Below are positions 1 through 7,843 of a stretch of DNA of 41,151 nt, one piece after another. The stretch covers positions 1 through 41,151 of the forward strand of contig CALUVH010000016.1 of NCBI GenBank assembly GCA_944324175.1. Reading direction: 5' to 3'. A program made the position numbers and the translations under genes. Origin of the DNA: Candidatus Gastranaerophilales bacterium (GTDB lineage Bacteria; Cyanobacteriota; Vampirovibrionia; Gastranaerophilales; Gastranaerophilaceae). Within the stretch, counting starts at the first letter, position 1. Each line of letters begins with the position of its first letter. Below the pieces are notes generated by a model, which saw only the letters and a program-made list of their open reading frames with translations, was not told the origin of the DNA and did not search any database.

Positions 1-2
1 AT

Positions 3-26
3 GTAGGTCGGATTTACCAATCCGAC
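3..26. repeat. REP-like palindromic repeat upstream of the RAYT gene
   Basis: A perfect 8-bp inverted repeat (arms 7-14 and 19-26, GTCGGATT / AATCCGAC, 4-nt loop) is preceded by GTAG. The same 24-nt unit recurs in reverse orientation at 352-375 with one loop mismatch (23/24). A GT-rich foot plus a short imperfect or perfect hairpin beside a RAYT gene is the known REP arrangement. Degenerate single arms occur at 69-76 and 603-610 (7/8 matches each). Confidence 0.75.
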
Positions 27-87
27 AATAAAAAAACTATATATTGTTTTTTCTCATAGCGAAAATCAAATCCGAAGATAATTATGT

Positions 88-93
88 TATAAT
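88..93 (+). promoter_or_regulatory. -10 box 6 nt before the RAYT start codon
   Basis: A perfect TATAAT ends 6 nt before the ATG at 100. No purine-rich ribosome binding site lies between, and no convincing -35 box is seen at the expected place. The spacing matches that before the genes at 36608 and 41115, so transcription may start at or next to the ATG, giving a leaderless mRNA. Confidence 0.4.
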
Positions 94-99
94 GAGATT

Positions 100-603
100 A
101 TGAATTATAAAAGATTATTTGTAAAAAACGGATGCATTTTTATAACAATGGTCACAAATAATAGGATCCCTATTTTAATTAATAACATTGAAAATATAGC
201 TCAATCTTATCTAGATGTTTCACGGATATACTCATTTGAATTGATAGCATACTCAGTTCAAAATGATCATTTGCATTGTATTATAAGACCTAAAGAAATA
301 AGAGAATATCCCAAAATTGTGAAATCATTCAAATATTCGGTTACTAAAAAAGTCGGATTAGTAAATCCGACCTACAGTAGAATATGGCAAAATCGTTACT
401 GGGAACATACTTTAAGGGATGAGGAAGACCTAAATAGACACATTGATTATGTTCACTACAACCCCGTAAAGCATAATCTTGTCAAAAATGTTAAAGATTG
501 GAAGTATTCTTCATTTCACAAGTTTGTAGAACAAAACCTGTATGATATAAACTGGGGGACGAATGAAGATATTCAAAAGATTATAGACTTAGATTTTGAA
601 TAA
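100..603 (+). CDS. REP-associated tyrosine transposase (RAYT, Y1/IS200-like family)
   Basis: Single-strand DNA nuclease/transposase of the HUH-Y1 class, which recognises REP hairpins. The HUH motif is at residues 57-59 (DHLHC), and the C-terminal helix motif DYVHYNPVKHNLV (116-128) carries the likely catalytic Tyr117. The IWQNRYWEHTLRDEEDLNRHIDY block is typical of RAYTs. The length of 167 aa is normal and the frame is intact. Residues 85-92 (VGLVNPTY) are encoded by a complete 24-nt REP unit lying exactly in frame between the helix carrying KSFKYSVTKK and the conserved IWQ block. The gene is alone, with no IS200 orfB partner and no insertion-sequence ends other than the REP copies. RAYTs are usually single-copy domesticated genes rather than active transposons. 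The family call is firm; activity is unknown. Confidence 0.9.
   Translation: MNYKRLFVKNGCIFITMVTNNRIPILINNIENIAQSYLDVSRIYSFELIAYSVQNDHLHCIIRPKEIREYPKIVKSFKYSVTKKVGLVNPTYSRIWQNRYWEHTLRDEEDLNRHIDYVHYNPVKHNLVKNVKDWKYSSFHKFVEQNLYDINWGTNEDIQKIIDLDFE
352..375. repeat. Inverted REP copy inside the RAYT coding sequence
   Basis: The reverse complement of 352-375 matches 3-26 at 23 of 24 positions. The arms at 352-359 and 364-371 are perfect. Position 352 is the first base of codon 85 of the RAYT and the unit is 24 nt long, so it contributes exactly eight residues (VGLVNPTY) without changing frame. Confidence 0.8.
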
Positions 604-690
604 ATCTGACGTCAATTTAAGCTTTGATAGTTTTGTGAATTGAGTTTTGGTTTTAAATCCCCTCTGTTTGGTGGATTTTATGTTACAAAC

Positions 691-719
691 TTGTTTATTA
701 TTTGATTTTAGAGTATAAT
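691..719 (+). promoter_or_regulatory. Promoter of hppA
   Basis: The -35 TTGTTT (691-696), a 17-nt spacer and a perfect -10 TATAAT (714-719) are followed by a leader of about 32 nt carrying the ribosome binding site AGAAGGAGA (745-753) before the ATG at 759. This is a conventional leadered promoter. The rest of the 604-758 gap shows nothing else. Confidence 0.6.
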
Positions 720-758
720 TTTTTGCGTTAAATCGGTTACATTAAGAAGGAGATTTTT

Positions 759-3185
759 ATGTTTAAAAAACTTTTTTCTCTAAAGGCATTGACAGCTTTT
801 TTTGCTGCATTGTGTTTAGGACTTACTTCTTCTGCAATGGCTAGTGAAGCTGACTTGATTGTACCTAGTATCAAGGAGGCTAGCCCTCAAAGTTTTAACC
901 TGTTGCTTATCGGCATTGGTATTTCTATCATTGGGCTGATTTTCGGTTTTATTGAGTTTTTGAGAATTAAAAAACTTGATGTACACAAAGCTATGGCAGA
1001 TGTCGGAAACACTATTTTCGAGACTTGCAAAACTTATCTTATTCAACAAGGTAAATTTTTGCTTGTATTGGAAGTATTGATTGGTTTATGTATTGCGTTT
1101 TATTTCGGTTGCTTGCAAAAAATGGGATTGTCAGGGGTTTTGACAATTCTAGGCTGGTCGGTAATCGGTATTTTAGGCTCTTATGCGGTTGCTTGGTTTG
1201 GTATCAGAATGAATACCTTAGCAAACTCCCGCACAGCGTTTGCATCGCTCAAGGGTAATCCGTTAAATATTATGAACATCCCGCTAAAAGCAGGTATGTC
1301 AATAGGGGTTTGCCTTGTATCGGTTGAGCTTATTATGATGTTGACAATTTTGTTGTTTGTCCCTGGACATCTTGCTGGAGCGTGTTTCATCGGGTTTGCT
1401 ATCGGTGAAAGCTTAGGCGCATCTGCTTTGCGTGTTGCAGGTGGTATTTTTACTAAAATTGCCGATATCGGATCCGACTTGATGAAAATTCAATTCGGTA
1501 TAAAAGAGGATGATCCTAGAAACCCTGGAGTAATCGCTGATTGTACCGGTGATAATGCAGGTGATTCAATCGGACCTACTGCTGACGGGTTTGAAACTTA
1601 TGGTGTAACCGGTGTTGCGCTTGTTTCATTTATTTTACTCGCAGTTATGGGCGTTGATAATCAAGTCCAATTATTGACTTGGATATTCGTAATGAGATTT
1701 TTAATGATAGTTACATCTGTTGTTGCTTACTGGATTAACGGTATTGTAGACAGAGTGTATGCTCGCAGAACTTCAAAATTCGATTTTGAAACTCCGTTGA
1801 CAAACCTTGTATGGTTGACTTCGGTTTTATCTATAGCAATGACTTTTGCAGTCAGCTATAAACTTTTGGCACCTATGGGCGGAAGTTTGTGGTTAGTGCT
1901 TTCTTCAATCATTTCTTGCGGTACTTTGGGTGCTGCATTAATACCTGAATTTACAAAGATATTCACTTCTCCAAAAGCTAAGCATACTGAAGAAGTTGTG
2001 ACGGCTTCTCGCGAGGGCGGTGCATCTTTGACTATACTTTCAGGTGTTGTCGCAGGTAATTTCTCTGCGTTCTGGATTGGAATGGTAATCGTTTTATTGA
2101 TGGGACTGGCTTACTTTGCAAGTCTTCACATCCCTGAAGGTACGATGATTTATCCTTCTGTATTCGCATTCGGACTTGTAGCATTCGGATTTTTAGGTAT
2201 GGGACCTGTGACCATCGCGGTTGATTCTTACGGACCTGTAACTGACAATGCTCAGTCTGTGTATGAATTGTCTTTGATTGAAGAAATTCCTGATGTTAAG
2301 GCTGAAATTGAAAAAGATTACGGCTTTACTCCTGATTTTGACAATGCAAAGAAATATTTGGAAGAAAATGATGGCGCAGGTAACACATTCAAGGCTACTT
2401 CTAAGCCTGTACTTATTGGTACGGCGGTTGTTGGTGCTACCACTATGATTTTCTCATTGATTCTTGTAATCCAAAATACTTTGGGTATTCAACCCGAATT
2501 GATTTTGAATACGCTTAACCCATATACATTACTTGGTCTTTTGACAGGCGGTGCGGTAATTTACTGGTTTAGCGGTGCGTCAATGCAAGCTGTTACCACA
2601 GGTGCTTATCGCGCAGTTGAGTATATCAAGCATAACATCAAGCTTGATGATGAAAGCTCAAAGTCTGCAAATGTGGCTAATTCAAAAGAGGTCGTGAAAA
2701 TTTGTACTCAGTATGCTCAAAAGGGTATGGTAAATATTTTCATAGCACTATTTGCTTTTGCACTTGCATTAGCTTGTCTTTCAGCTCCGAATACAAATTC
2801 AAATGCGCCTGTAGCATTTTTTGTAAGCTATTTGGTTGCAATTGCTGTGTTTGGCTTGTTCCAAGCTGTATTCATGGCTAATGCCGGCGGTTGCTGGGAT
2901 AACGCTAAAAAAATCGTAGAGGTCGATTTACAAGAAAAAGGTACACCTTTACATGAAGCTACTGTTGTCGGTGATACCGTAGGTGATCCGTTCAAAGATA
3001 CATCTTCTGTTGCTATGAATCCGATTATTAAATTTACAACGCTTTTCGGATTACTGGCTATGGAAATTGCAATTAATGAATCATTCAGAAATTTTGCACC
3101 GATTGCAGGATGGGTGTTCTTGATTATTGCATTGATTTTCGTTGTAAGATCTTTCTATGCAATGAGAATTCCAACAAATAAATAG
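759..3185 (+). CDS. hppA: Membrane-bound ion-pumping pyrophosphatase
   Basis: Integral membrane enzyme that couples pyrophosphate hydrolysis to H+ (or Na+) export. The catalytic block KEDDPRNPGVIADCTGDNAGD near residues 250-270 and the second Asp-rich site near the C-terminus (GDTVGDPFKDTSSVAMNP) are present. The GNTFKATSK segment has Lys where K+-dependent enzymes have Ala, which predicts a K+-independent pump. The usual DxxxxxxxKxE motif reads DIGSDLMKIQ here, the form I associate with the divergent Bacteroidetes/Chlorobi-type subfamily. The 808 aa exceed the roughly 700-770 aa common in bacteria, because of a signal-peptide-like N-terminus (ending SAMA|SE) and a loop insertion around residues 505-545. 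About 16 membrane segments are expected. The gene has its own promoter and terminator. The family is certain; the pumped ion is inferred. Confidence 0.95.
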   Translation: MFKKLFSLKALTAFFAALCLGLTSSAMASEADLIVPSIKEASPQSFNLLLIGIGISIIGLIFGFIEFLRIKKLDVHKAMADVGNTIFETCKTYLIQQGKFLLVLEVLIGLCIAFYFGCLQKMGLSGVLTILGWSVIGILGSYAVAWFGIRMNTLANSRTAFASLKGNPLNIMNIPLKAGMSIGVCLVSVELIMMLTILLFVPGHLAGACFIGFAIGESLGASALRVAGGIFTKIADIGSDLMKIQFGIKEDDPRNPGVIADCTGDNAGDSIGPTADGFETYGVTGVALVSFILLAVMGVDNQVQLLTWIFVMRFLMIVTSVVAYWINGIVDRVYARRTSKFDFETPLTNLVWLTSVLSIAMTFAVSYKLLAPMGGSLWLVLSSIISCGTLGAALIPEFTKIFTSPKAKHTEEVVTASREGGASLTILSGVVAGNFSAFWIGMVIVLLMGLAYFASLHIPEGTMIYPSVFAFGLVAFGFLGMGPVTIAVDSYGPVTDNAQSVYELSLIEEIPDVKAEIEKDYGFTPDFDNAKKYLEENDGAGNTFKATSKPVLIGTAVVGATTMIFSLILVIQNTLGIQPELILNTLNPYTLLGLLTGGAVIYWFSGASMQAVTTGAYRAVEYIKHNIKLDDESSKSANVANSKEVVKICTQYAQKGMVNIFIALFAFALALACLSAPNTNSNAPVAFFVSYLVAIAVFGLFQAVFMANAGGCWDNAKKIVEVDLQEKGTPLHEATVVGDTVGDPFKDTSSVAMNPIIKFTTLFGLLAMEIAINESFRNFAPIAGWVFLIIALIFVVRSFYAMRIPTNK

Positions 3186-3210
3186 GGAAATGAGTATTAT
3201 CTCATATAAA

Positions 3211-3247
3211 AAACAGCCTCAATTTTTGAGGCTGTTTATTTATTTTT
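3211..3247 (+). terminator. Intrinsic terminator after hppA
   Basis: A perfect 11-bp stem (AAACAGCCTCA at 3211-3221 with TGAGGCTGTTT at 3227-3237) with a 5-nt loop is followed by a T-rich tract. It separates hppA from the next gene. Confidence 0.85.
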
Positions 3248-3295
3248 TCTTTGTGATACTATAGCAGTATAGAAGTTTTAGAAAAGGAAAAAGAA

Positions 3296-4300
3296 ATGAG
3301 CTTAGTAGTATATTTAGGGATAGATGTGGGATCTGTAACAACAAAACTTGCGCTTGTTGATGAAAAGGGTAAGTATGTTGACAGTTACATGCTTCGTACA
3401 GCAGGTAAACCCGTGGTTGCAGTCCAGACAGGACTTAGAGAATTGCTCAAAAAAGCAATAACTGATTATGATGTACAAGGGGTCGGAACTACCGGTTCAG
3501 GCAGAAATCTCGCCGGTGCTTTGGTCGGTGCTGATATAATTAAAAATGAAATTACTGCACATGCTGTCGCTGCAAGTGTTAATGTCCCTGGGGTACAAAC
3601 TATATTGGAAATAGGTGGGCAAGATAGTAAAATTATTATCTTGCGTGATGGTATAGTTACTGATTTTGCTATGAATACCGTCTGCGCTGCTGGTACAGGC
3701 AGCTTTTTGGATCAACAGGCTAATAGACTTAATGTTCCAATACAGGAATTCGGTCCTACTGCTTTAAAATCAACTAATCCAGCGCGTATCGCCGGTCGCT
3801 GTGGTGTGTTCGCTGAAAGTGACTTAATCCACAAGCAACAGTTAGGGTATCCGGTGGAAGATTTATTGTATGGTTTGTGTCAGGCCCTTGTTCGTAACTA
3901 TTTGAGTAATCTTGCTTTGGGTAAAGAGCTGTTGCCTGTGTTTTCTTTCCAAGGCGGAGTAGCAACAAACTCAGGTATGGTTAAGGCTTTTGAAGAGGCT
4001 TTAGGTCATAAGGTTGTTGTCCCTGAAAACCACCAGACTATGGGAGCTATAGGAGCTGCGCTACTTGCTATGGAAAATCACCAGTATACTGAAGCGCCTA
4101 CTAAGTTTAAGGGGTGGGAAGTGGGTGAAATGCATTTCTCTTCTATAACCTGCGAGTGTAACGGTTGTTCTAATAATTGTGAAGTTATTACAATTGTTGA
4201 AGGCGTTGATGAAATTCAAAAAGTTGACAAAATTAAAGATATAAAAGGTAATATTATCGCTCGTTGGGGTGGTACTTGCGGTCGTTGGGACAGAGCTTAA
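3296..4300 (+). CDS. BadF/BadG/HgdC-type ATPase, acyl-CoA dehydratase activator-like
   Basis: ASKHA-fold ATPase related to the activator of 2-hydroxyacyl-CoA dehydratases, which uses ATP and a bridging [4Fe-4S] cluster to inject an electron into its partner. Visible are the N-terminal phosphate loop GIDVGSVTTK (8-17), GTTGSGR (64-70), the EIGGQDSK motif (105-112) and the two family cysteines C130 (NTVCAAGTG) and C169 (GRCGVFAESD) that normally ligate the cluster at the dimer interface. An extra C-terminal tail carries C286, C288, C291, C295 and C328, which could bind another metal or cluster. Ribosome binding site AAAAGGAAAA precedes the ATG. No dehydratase subunit lies nearby, so the partner is unknown. 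The fold is sure; the substrate system is not. Confidence 0.85.
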   Translation: MSLVVYLGIDVGSVTTKLALVDEKGKYVDSYMLRTAGKPVVAVQTGLRELLKKAITDYDVQGVGTTGSGRNLAGALVGADIIKNEITAHAVAASVNVPGVQTILEIGGQDSKIIILRDGIVTDFAMNTVCAAGTGSFLDQQANRLNVPIQEFGPTALKSTNPARIAGRCGVFAESDLIHKQQLGYPVEDLLYGLCQALVRNYLSNLALGKELLPVFSFQGGVATNSGMVKAFEEALGHKVVVPENHQTMGAIGAALLAMENHQYTEAPTKFKGWEVGEMHFSSITCECNGCSNNCEVITIVEGVDEIQKVDKIKDIKGNIIARWGGTCGRWDRA

Positions 4301-4373
4301 TTCAAAATTTAGTTTTGTTTTTTCTCCGTCATATTTCTTTATTTTTTACACATAAAAAGGTTTTCATGTTAAC

Positions 4374-4967
4374 ATGTTGGGTATGAACTGGAAAAATTTA
4401 AGTAGGAAAAAAAGAGCATATATCGCTGCATTTGCGACAATTGTTGGAATTTTGATGTGGGCTTTTATTTCAGCCGGTATTATTACGCATAATTTTAATC
4501 GCAGTCAAGTAGCAGGTGAGCAGGATCGTAAAGAAGCTTTAATCAATGGTATTATTCTTACTGAAACCAAGGATGAGATGAAGTATTGGGAAATTTACGG
4601 TGAGCATGGTACTTATGATAGTAATAACGAGGTTGCTCTGCTTTCAAATGTACTGGGAAATTTTTATAGTGATAATGAAGTGTCAATGAGTTTTCAGTCT
4701 ACGAACGGTACTTACAACTCTGTCAAAAAACAGATTACGCTCTATGATGATACATTTATAGTTATAAAAGACGGTACAACGCTTGAAGCTGATAGGCTTG
4801 TATGGTCTGGTAGTGATAAGCCCGTTATAGCGACAGGAAATGTTAGAATAACTCGTGATAATCGCTTGCTTACCCTTGCTGATAAGGTTGAGATTAGTCC
4901 TGATTACTCGCACTTTAAGATTACGGGAAATACCGTTTCTAAAATTTATGATACTAAGGAGAAGTAA
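4374..4967 (+). CDS. lptC: LPS export protein LptC
   Basis: Inner-membrane-anchored periplasmic component of the Lpt lipopolysaccharide bridge. One N-terminal membrane helix (about residues 16-38) follows a basic stretch (NLSRKKRA). It is followed by beta-jellyroll-like repeats such as YWEIYGEHGTYDS, LEADRLVWSG and LTLADKVEISPDYSHFKITG, typical of LptC. The length of 197 aa matches the family. Its stop overlaps the start of the lptA-like gene by one base (TAATG), so the two are translationally coupled. The start is not certain: AAAGG at 4356-4360 is 13 nt before this ATG, and an in-frame ATG follows at 4383. LptB, LptF/G and LptD are not in the window. Confidence 0.8.
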   Translation: MLGMNWKNLSRKKRAYIAAFATIVGILMWAFISAGIITHNFNRSQVAGEQDRKEALINGIILTETKDEMKYWEIYGEHGTYDSNNEVALLSNVLGNFYSDNEVSMSFQSTNGTYNSVKKQITLYDDTFIVIKDGTTLEADRLVWSGSDKPVIATGNVRITRDNRLLTLADKVEISPDYSHFKITGNTVSKIYDTKEK

Positions 4968-5956
4968 TGAAAAAAATATTAACCGCTATATTGATGTTAG
5001 GATTTGTGTATGGAGTTTGCGCTTTTGCCTCTGATCTTGTAATTGAATCAAAGACGCAATCTTTTAATGAAAATGAAAATAAAATAAAATTTGACGGTGA
5101 TGTTAAAGTAACTATTGATGATATGAAAGTTGTTGGCGATTCTGCTGATGTAAATATGAATAACGATCAGCAGCTTGATACCGCAACTTTTTATGATAAG
5201 CCTTATGCTTATGAGGTAAAGAAAAATAAAAAACGTGAGGTTAAGGCTAATATATTAAAAGTTTCTTTGATTACAAAAGTCGTTCGCGCAGAAGGTGATA
5301 CTCAATCTATAATTTTTGAGGGTAAAACTCCTATCGCTGTTATAAATGCTGATGTACAAGAGTATGACACAAAAACGGGTATTATGACTGCTACTGGTGC
5401 TGTAACTATTCATTATAAAGAATTAGAAACTTTTTCAAATACTGCAAAAGTTAAGACTGATAAAAATGGTGATTTAAAAAATATTGAGCTTATCGGTAGT
5501 GCGCGAATTAAAGAAAAAGCAAATGAATCTTATGCAGATAGATTTGTCTATGATTCTTCTACAGATGTGCTGACTGCACATGGTAATACAACTTCAAAAT
5601 CTACTAACGAGGATGGAAGTGTATTCCTGTTAAAAGCAAATTATCAAGAATATACCAAAGCAAAGGGTATTTTTAATGCAAGTGGAAATGTTCGAGTTTG
5701 GTATCAGGATTATTACGCTGTAGGTCCGAAAGTTACCGTATATCCGTCTAAAACAACCGGTAAACCGAACGATATTTATATGAATGGTCGTTCAAGTATT
5801 ACACAAGGTGTTAGAACTATTTATGCTGATAGGATTAAAATGACTGTCGAACCTAAAGACTTTAAGGCTGAAGGTAATACTCGTACCGTTATTAAAAATA
5901 TCGGCTCTGGTAGTACAAATGATGATGAAGATTCAGGTATGGGACTTGGATTGTAG
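4967..5956 (+). CDS. lptA: LptA/OstA-family periplasmic LPS transport protein
   Basis: Periplasmic LPS-carrier family. A signal peptide covers roughly residues 1-21 (MKKILTAILMLGFVYGVCAFA|SD). The mature part has several OstA-like beta repeats: IKFDGDVKVTIDDMKVVGDSAD, then MTATGAVTIHYKELETFSNTAKV, then FNASGNVRVWYQDYYAVGPKVTV. At 329 aa it is nearly twice the length of E. coli LptA (185 aa), so it probably holds two or more jellyroll units and may span more of the periplasmic bridge. It overlaps lptC by one base. The C-terminus ends in an acidic/glycine tail (DDDEDSGMGLGL). The family is firm; calling it the LptA ortholog rather than an OstA paralog is an inference from position. Confidence 0.8.
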   Translation: MKKILTAILMLGFVYGVCAFASDLVIESKTQSFNENENKIKFDGDVKVTIDDMKVVGDSADVNMNNDQQLDTATFYDKPYAYEVKKNKKREVKANILKVSLITKVVRAEGDTQSIIFEGKTPIAVINADVQEYDTKTGIMTATGAVTIHYKELETFSNTAKVKTDKNGDLKNIELIGSARIKEKANESYADRFVYDSSTDVLTAHGNTTSKSTNEDGSVFLLKANYQEYTKAKGIFNASGNVRVWYQDYYAVGPKVTVYPSKTTGKPNDIYMNGRSSITQGVRTIYADRIKMTVEPKDFKAEGNTRTVIKNIGSGSTNDDEDSGMGLGL

Positions 5957-5971
5957 TAAAGGAATTCGCTC

Positions 5972-6751
5972 ATGGAAAACAGTAAAGCAAATAAGGCAAT
6001 AGAGGCTTATAATAAGGGTGATTATCAAAAAGCGATTGATTTATTCAGTTCCGTCCTTGAGACAGAGCACTCTAGCGCTGAGTTGTATAATAACATCGCC
6101 CTTTGTTACAGTAGTATAGGTGATTCTGAAAAAGCTGAGAAAAACTTCTTGAAGGCACAGGAATTAAATCCGAAATTACCGCAAATTTATATTAATCTTG
6201 CTGATATTTATTACAAGAAAAAAGATTTTATGAATGGTATTCAACTGCTTTCTCAAGGAATTTATGAATTACCTGAAAATCTTGTTTTGCGTCATTATCT
6301 CGCAAGATTTTATATGGAAGATTCAAGACTTGACCTTGCAGTAGATGAATTGTATAAGATTTTGGATGCACAGCCTGAAAATTTTGATGCATATTATGAC
6401 CTTGCCAGAGTTAATTTTGAGCTTGGAAACTATGATGTTGCTATTGAAAATTTTGAAAATGTTCTTGAGTATAAAGACAATAATGAATGGGTATATTATT
6501 ATTTGGCTCAAGCGTATGAGGCTAATAATGAGGTCGATAAAGCAATTTCAAACTATTTAAAAGCTATTGCTGTGAATTACAATTTTATTCCTGCATATAA
6601 AAAGGTTGGAATCCTATTTTTGGCTCGTGAGGATTATGAGGATGCAGTAGAATATTTTGAGGATTATCTGGAAATGGATATTCCACAAGAAGAAAAATCT
6701 CAGATTAGGGAATTGGTAGAAAGAATCAAGAAAAAGCAAAAGAATGGTTAA
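5972..6751 (+). CDS. Tetratricopeptide-repeat protein
   Basis: 259 aa made almost entirely of TPR helices, about six to seven repeats with consensus such as ELYNNIALCYSSIGDSEKAEKNFLKAQELNP and VYYYLAQAYEANNEVDKAISNYLKAI. No signal peptide or membrane segment is seen, so it is probably a cytoplasmic scaffold. Ribosome binding site AAAGGA sits 9 nt before the ATG. The last 8 bases overlap dprA, consistent with one transcript from lptC onward. Function cannot be read from the sequence. It resembles the other TPR protein at 32936 in design, but the two are not close copies. Confidence 0.85.
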   Translation: MENSKANKAIEAYNKGDYQKAIDLFSSVLETEHSSAELYNNIALCYSSIGDSEKAEKNFLKAQELNPKLPQIYINLADIYYKKKDFMNGIQLLSQGIYELPENLVLRHYLARFYMEDSRLDLAVDELYKILDAQPENFDAYYDLARVNFELGNYDVAIENFENVLEYKDNNEWVYYYLAQAYEANNEVDKAISNYLKAIAVNYNFIPAYKKVGILFLAREDYEDAVEYFEDYLEMDIPQEEKSQIRELVERIKKKQKNG

Positions 6752-7832
6752 CGAAAAATATTGGATAGCGTTTTCGGCAATTGAACAATTAGATAGCAAT
6801 TTTATTCAAAGGCTATATAATTATTTTGGTGATATAAGATCTGCTTATGAAGCCGATTCAAAGGATTTGTCACAGATAGAGGGGTTAAGTGTCAAAAAAA
6901 CTGAAAATTTTTTAAGATATCGTGATAAGACAGATCCTGATAAGGCTTTAGAATTAGTGGTTTCACGAGGTATTAATTTTTACACTTTTGAAGATGAAAA
7001 GTATCCTAAGATGCTTTATAATATTGATAATCCACCGGCTGTACTATATTATAAAGGAGATATAGAGGGGTGTAATTTAGAAAGAACACTTGCCGTTGTC
7101 GGCTCAAGACGTGCTTCGAGTTATGCAAAGGATGCTCTAGGTAAGATTTTGTCAGGACTTAAAAATACTGATATATGTATTGTCTCAGGTCTTGCATCAG
7201 GTCTTGATACTACGGCCCATCTAACAGCGTTAGAATGTAATCTCAAGACTATCGGGGTAATTGCAAGTGGATTTGATTATACTTATCCTGCTGCTAATAA
7301 GCATTTGTATGAAAAAATACAAAATGGTAATGGAGCGGTTGTGTCAGAATATTACCCGACATTTGAACCATTGAAGTTTAGGTTTCCTCAGCGAAACAGA
7401 ATTGTGTCAGGGCTTTCATATGGAACTGTTGTTGCAGAGGCGTCCTTGAAAAGCGGAGCCTTGATTACTGCAAATCTAACGCTGGAGCAAGGACGCGAAT
7501 TAATGTGTATTCCAGGATTAATTACCAATCCTAATACAGAAGGAATATACAAGTTGTTAAAAAATGGTGCAACTTTGGTTACCTGCGCAGAAGACATTTT
7601 AAATGCTCTTAACTGGGAAGTAAAAGTTGAGCAATTGTCTTTACCTCAGTTGGACATTGATTTAGATGAAAAAAAGATCTGCGATGCCATAGCTGTGGAA
7701 GAAAAAGGTTTTGATGAATTACTTCAAATCACAAAGTTAAGTATTGAAGAGTTGCTATCCCTATTGACAATGCTTGAGCTTAAGGGCATAATTAAACAAG
7801 TTGATGGAGATAGATATAGGAAAGTTGTTTAA
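6744..7832 (+). CDS. dprA: DNA-processing protein DprA (Smf)
   Basis: Binds incoming single-stranded DNA during natural transformation and loads RecA. An N-terminal helix-hairpin-helix-like region (IEGLSVKKTENFLRY) is followed by the Rossmann-like DprA core: LAVVGSRRASSYAKDA, SGLASGLDTTAH, VIASGFDYTYPAAN, FPQRNRIVSGLS, EASLKSGALITANLTLEQGR and IPGLITNPNTEGIYKLLKNGA. A C-terminal winged-helix-like tail (FDELLQITKLSIEELLSLLTMLELKGIIKQ) completes the usual three-part architecture, and 362 aa is normal. It starts inside the end of the TPR gene and is followed after 11 nt by topA; dprA-topA adjacency is common in bacteria. No other competence genes are in the window. Confidence 0.95.
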   Translation: MVNEKYWIAFSAIEQLDSNFIQRLYNYFGDIRSAYEADSKDLSQIEGLSVKKTENFLRYRDKTDPDKALELVVSRGINFYTFEDEKYPKMLYNIDNPPAVLYYKGDIEGCNLERTLAVVGSRRASSYAKDALGKILSGLKNTDICIVSGLASGLDTTAHLTALECNLKTIGVIASGFDYTYPAANKHLYEKIQNGNGAVVSEYYPTFEPLKFRFPQRNRIVSGLSYGTVVAEASLKSGALITANLTLEQGRELMCIPGLITNPNTEGIYKLLKNGATLVTCAEDILNALNWEVKVEQLSLPQLDIDLDEKKICDAIAVEEKGFDELLQITKLSIEELLSLLTMLELKGIIKQVDGDRYRKVV

Positions 7833-7843
7833 AAGGGTGTAAT

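Noticed and set aside
100-603. Active IS200-type insertion sequence
   Set aside because: There is no orfB/TnpB gene and no flanking element ends besides the REP units, and the protein motifs fit RAYT better.
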